A stretch of DNA of 64,000 nt, taken from positions 1-64,000 of the forward strand of contig CAMNOU010000013.1 in NCBI GenBank assembly GCA_946546945.1, written 5' to 3'. The notes below the pieces were generated by a model. It was not told the DNA's origin and did not search any database. It saw only the letters and a program-made list of their open reading frames with translations. The DNA comes from an uncultured Lachnospiraceae bacterium. Lineage in GTDB: Bacteria > Bacillota > Clostridia > Lachnospirales > Lachnospiraceae. Of the stretch, positions 62,837 to 64,000 are shown piece after piece (position 1 is the first letter of the stretch; each line of letters starts with the position of its first letter). The position numbers were made by a program, and so were the translations under genes.

Positions 62837-62843
62837 TGATATA

Positions 62844-62891
62844 AAAGTGGCGGAAAGTGGCGCTAAAGTGGTTTGAAAGGTCACAAAGTGG
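62844..62891 (+). promoter_or_regulatory. MraZ operator, repeated AAAGTGG boxes
   Basis: AAAGTGG occurs at 62844, 62854, 62865 and 62885, with an imperfect box at 62876. The spacing of 10-11 bases puts them on one DNA face. MraZ is known to bind such direct repeats upstream of its own gene. Confidence 0.75.
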
Positions 62892-62968
62892 ATAAGTTGA
62901 TAAAAATGTTGATAACCTCAAACCAGTGACAGCACTTTCGAAAACAGCCGGGGAAGAAGGTGTTTTTG

Positions 62969-63397
62969 ATGTTCAAAGGAGAATATAACCATTCTGTGGA
63001 TGCGAAGGGCAGGATTATCATGCCGGCGAAGTTCCGTGAGATGCTTGGCGATGAATTCGTGGTGACCAAGGGATTGGATCACTGTCTGTTTGTGTACCCG
63101 AATGAGGAATGGCAGAACATCGAAAACAAATTCCGGGAAGTGCCGCTTACGACAAAAGATGCCAGAAAGTTTGCGCGGTTTTTCTTTGCGGGAGCCGCCG
63201 ACTGTGAGATCGACAAGCAGGGCAGAGCTCTGATTCCGGGGGTATTGCGTGAATATGCGGGACTGCAGAAAGAAGTGGTTCTGGTCGGAGTCCTGAACCG
63301 GATCGAGATCTGGAGCAAAGACCGCTGGCTTGAAAATGAATACGATGATATGGATGAGATTGCTGAACACATGGCAGCATTAGGACTGGGGATCTGA
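62969..63397 (+). CDS. mraZ: Transcriptional regulator MraZ
   Basis: A 142-residue MraZ protein with two AbrB-like halves: [26 protein letters not shown] and [23 protein letters not shown]. It represses the division and cell-wall cluster by binding repeats near its own promoter. The start at 62969 gives the family N terminus; GAAGAAGG lies upstream. Its stop overlaps the rsmH start. Confidence 0.95.
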   Translation: MFKGEYNHSVDAKGRIIMPAKFREMLGDEFVVTKGLDHCLFVYPNEEWQNIENKFREVPLTTKDARKFARFFFAGAADCEIDKQGRALIPGVLREYAGLQKEVVLVGVLNRIEIWSKDRWLENEYDDMDEIAEHMAALGLGI

Positions 63398-64000
63398 TGA
63401 TGGAGTTTTCACATTTATCTGTTTTGTTAAAAGAGACGGTTGATGCCCTGGTCACGGATCCGGACGGTATTTATGTGGATGGAACTCTGGGAGGAGCCGG
63501 ACACAGCCTGGAGGTTTGCAAAAGACTTTCTGACAAGGGGCGGCTGATCGGGCTGGATCAGGACGCGGACGCAATCAGGGCTGCAGGCAAGCGGCTTGAG
63601 CCTTACCGGAATCAGGTGACAATTATCCGGAGCAATTATTGTGATATGCCGGATGTCCTGAAGCAGTGCGGTATCACCCGGGTAAACGGAATCATGCTGG
63701 ATTTGGGAGTTTCTTCCTATCAGCTGGATGAACCGGCCAGAGGGTTTACTTACAGAACGGAAGATGCCCCTTTGGATATGCGGATGGATCAGCGCCAGAC
63801 CATAACGGCCAGAGATATCCTGGCAACCTACAGTGAACAGGAACTGTACCGTGTCATTCGAGATTACGGAGAGGACAAGTTCGCCAAAAACATTGCAAAG
63901 CATATTGTGAGAGCACGGGAGTCGGCGCCGATTGAAACAACCGGACAGCTGAATGAGATCATAAAGGCGGCGATTCCCATGAAAGTGCGTGCTCAGGGCG
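63397..64000 (+). CDS. rsmH: 16S rRNA methyltransferase RsmH (3' end outside window)
   Basis: The first 201 residues of RsmH, which methylates N4 of C1402 in 16S r[18 protein letters not shown], the SAM loop [19 protein letters not shown] and the family block [32 protein letters not shown] are clear. The ATG overlaps the mraZ TGA; a second ATG follows at 63400. The frame runs open to the window end. Confidence 0.95.
   Translation, partial: MMEFSHLSVLLKETVDALVTDPDGIYVDGTLGGAGHSLEVCKRLSDKGRLIGLDQDADAIRAAGKRLEPYRNQVTIIRSNYCDMPDVLKQCGITRVNGIMLDLGVSSYQLDEPARGFTYRTEDAPLDMRMDQRQTITARDILATYSEQELYRVIRDYGEDKFAKNIAKHIVRARESAPIETTGQLNEIIKAAIPMKVRAQG

Overview
The window reads as a contiguous chromosome segment of an anaerobic, low-to-moderate GC Gram-positive bacterium of class Clostridia, most like a gut Lachnospiraceae. 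This is inferred from the AGGAGG-type ribosome sites, oxygen-defence genes built on rubredoxin, reverse rubrerythrin and flavodiiron protein, a Spo0E-like sporulation peptide, a 3-hydroxybutyryl-CoA dehydrogenase, NGWW cell-surface repeats and a split purine pathway. No rRNA, tRNA, CRISPR array, prophage or transposase gene was recognised.

Region 1 (0.3-10.7 kb) is built around molybdenum. moeA, moaA, a MOSC protein and a two-domain molbindin precede a divergent unit: an SSS-family symporter with two tiny membrane proteins on the minus strand, and a LysR regulator plus the two subunits of a pyrogallol-phloroglucinol transhydroxylase on the plus strand. The regulator carries a one-base insertion in a run of six G. 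The large subunit has an in-frame TAG directly after the serine predicted to bind molybdenum. The symporter and transhydroxylase promoters share a 12-base motif and a 19-bp spacer.

Region 2 (10.7-19.2 kb) holds mixed housekeeping and surface genes: an M18 aminopeptidase, a transglutaminase-like lipoprotein, a sulfotransferase, citrate synthase, O-acetylhomoserine sulfhydrylase, PspC and YitT. Region 3 (19.4-25.9 kb) is a complete F1Fo ATP synthase operon, followed by a ferrous iron uptake operon (feoA-feoA-feoB-Cys-rich peptide, 26.1-28.9 kb) and hbd.

Region 4 (30.3-43.5 kb) has a secreted NlpC/P60 protein, an XpaC/TelA/DUF815/beta-CASP cluster, mgsA, a polysaccharide deacetylase and a paired ABC exporter. 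Region 5 (43.5-46.9 kb) is a Fur/PerR-type regulator followed by reverse rubrerythrin, a flavin reductase-rubredoxin fusion, rubredoxin and FprA, a peroxide and oxygen detoxification set. Region 6 (46.9-51.9 kb) is a second aromatic-looking module: LysR, an amidohydrolase of the dihydroxybenzoate decarboxylase type, and a complete TRAP transporter. One hypothesis is that it imports and decarboxylates a hydroxybenzoate to a phenol that could feed the transhydroxylase.

Region 7 (51.9-53.0 kb) is repeat-rich: two 175-bp direct repeats around a 98-residue protein, a 53-bp tandem array and a dispersed palindromic element that also occurs near 0.5 and 5.85 kb. Region 8 (53-64 kb) carries an amylosucrase-like enzyme, a CDF metal exporter, coaE, a WalJ-like hydrolase, an ACT protein, a PFL protein, separate IMP cyclohydrolase and AICAR transformylase genes, a short trigger-factor-like protein, a DUF1540-like protein, a Spo0E-like peptide, and the start of the division/cell-wall cluster (mraZ with its operator, then rsmH, cut by the window end).
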